Below, piece after piece: positions 5,639 to 5,939 of a DNA stretch of 5,939 bases. Made by a program: the position numbers and the translations under genes. Within the stretch, counting starts at the first letter, position 1. Each line of letters opens with the position of its first letter. This DNA comes from Holosporales bacterium (lineage in GTDB: Bacteria; Pseudomonadota; Alphaproteobacteria; RUG11792), in assembly GCA_031260085.1 (NCBI GenBank), contig JAIRKP010000077.1:1-5939 (forward strand), given 5' to 3'. The notes under the pieces are model-generated. The model was not told the DNA's origin and did not search any database. It worked only from the letters and a program-made list of their open reading frames with translations.

Positions 5639-5885
5639 TAGATCTCTTTTCGAAACTAAATATCATCCCTCAATTAGTTGCCCATGCAAAGTGAGATCTT
5701 TGCACGGACCTCAGGTGGCGCGCTTATGCTAAATCTCTGATTTAGCGCAACATCGTAGATTTTGCCTGAATATTCTTCGGATAATCGCGCCCCCGTGGGA
5801 GTCTAAAAGATATTGCTTTTAGAGCCCAAGGCTGCTTATTATACTATTTACGATGACTGTAATAAAGAGATTCGAAAGAGATCTA
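5639..5885. mobile_element. Possible MITE-like element bounded by an inverted repeat
   Basis: TAGATCTCTTTTCGAA (5639-5654) and TTCGAAAGAGATCTA (5871-5885) are inverted copies differing by one T. They enclose the composite hairpin element of 5685-5827, giving a unit of about 247 bp without coding capacity. No target-site duplication is evident and no second copy with the same ends is in the window, so mobility is a guess. Confidence 0.35.
5685..5827. repeat. Composite hairpin element downstream of alaS
   Basis: In order: TGCAAAG 5685-5691 with CTTTGCA 5698-5704; the boundary GGTGGCGCG 5714-5722 pairing (one mismatch) with CGCGCCCCC 5786-5794; GCTAAATC 5728-5735 with GATTTAGC 5739-5746; GCAACATC 5747-5754 with GATTTTGC 5758-5765 (one mismatch); and TCTAAAAG 5802-5809 with CTTTTAGA 5816-5823, extended by GGG/CCC (5797-5799, 5825-5827). 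The interior hairpins are near-copies of 2562-2599, and the overall plan matches 2513-2801. Confidence 0.7.
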
Positions 5886-5921
5886 ATAAGTCTATTTTGC
5901 ATTGTAAGCGTTATTTGGTAC

Positions 5922-5939
5922 TCTCGGCTTTAGCCGAGA
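5922..5939. repeat. Perfect hairpin at the window edge
   Basis: TCTCGGC (5922-5928) pairs with GCCGAGA (5933-5939) over the loop TTTA. It ends at the last base of the window, so the stem may be longer and any following U-tract cannot be seen. It could be a terminator or another member of the local palindrome families. Confidence 0.6.

Larger units (their letters stand above)
5438..5939. other. Gene-free region downstream of alaS, rich in hairpins
   Basis: No coding frame of any conviction was found on either strand in these 502 bp. Just after alaS, TGCCAAAG (5447-5454) can pair with CTTTGGGCA (5477-5485) with one bulge, enclosing AAAGC-CGAT-GCTTT (5451-5464); this is the nearest thing to an alaS terminator but it lacks a proper U-tract. 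GCAAAATC-TTT-GATTT (5483-5498) is a weak relative of the mini-hairpin family. A cluster of small hairpins follows at 5551-5613, then the composite element at 5639-5885, and a hairpin at the window edge. Confidence 0.65.

Overview
The window is AT-rich, with A- and T-ending codons, long A/T-dominated intergenic stretches and many short palindromes. Together with an alphaproteobacterial-looking alanyl-tRNA synthetase and DsbB, this suggests an alphaproteobacterial endosymbiont or intracellular bacterium of the Rickettsiales/Holosporales kind. That assignment is inference from protein look and composition, since no marker such as 16S rRNA is present.

Layout: positions 1-126 hold the 3' end of an unidentified + strand gene. 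Positions 127-576 hold no convincing gene, only a GC-richer island (about 181-300) that looks like a gene remnant, followed by a structured repeat (388-506). On the - strand lies a two-gene overlapping unit, dsbB (1435-953) then a TssE/gp25-like baseplate gene (963-577). Across a 363-bp divergent intergenic region (1436-1798) with a recognisable + strand promoter sits a divergent Pcm-family methyltransferase-like gene (1799-2467). A 372-bp intergenic stretch (2468-2839) is nearly filled by a composite hairpin repeat and ends in an extended -10 promoter for alaS (2840-5437, true start perhaps 2855). The last 500 bp (5438-5939) have no gene and carry a second composite hairpin repeat inside a larger inverted repeat.

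The genes do not form one pathway. alaS is essential translation machinery. DsbB reoxidises the periplasmic disulfide catalyst DsbA. The TssE-like protein would be part of a contractile injection (type VI secretion-like) baseplate. The Pcm-like protein is a probable SAM-fold protein of uncertain activity.

The most interesting content is the repeat system. A 41-nt hairpin sequence occurs twice without change (392-432 and 2687-2727), each time followed by a second hairpin whose arms differ by a compensatory pair change. Both copies carry a consensus-like TTGACA and TGGTATAAT at the same 20-bp spacing, so the repeat may be a portable promoter; one copy points at alaS. A related hairpin chain with the recurrent core AAATC-N3-GATTT appears downstream of the methyltransferase-like gene and twice downstream of alaS.
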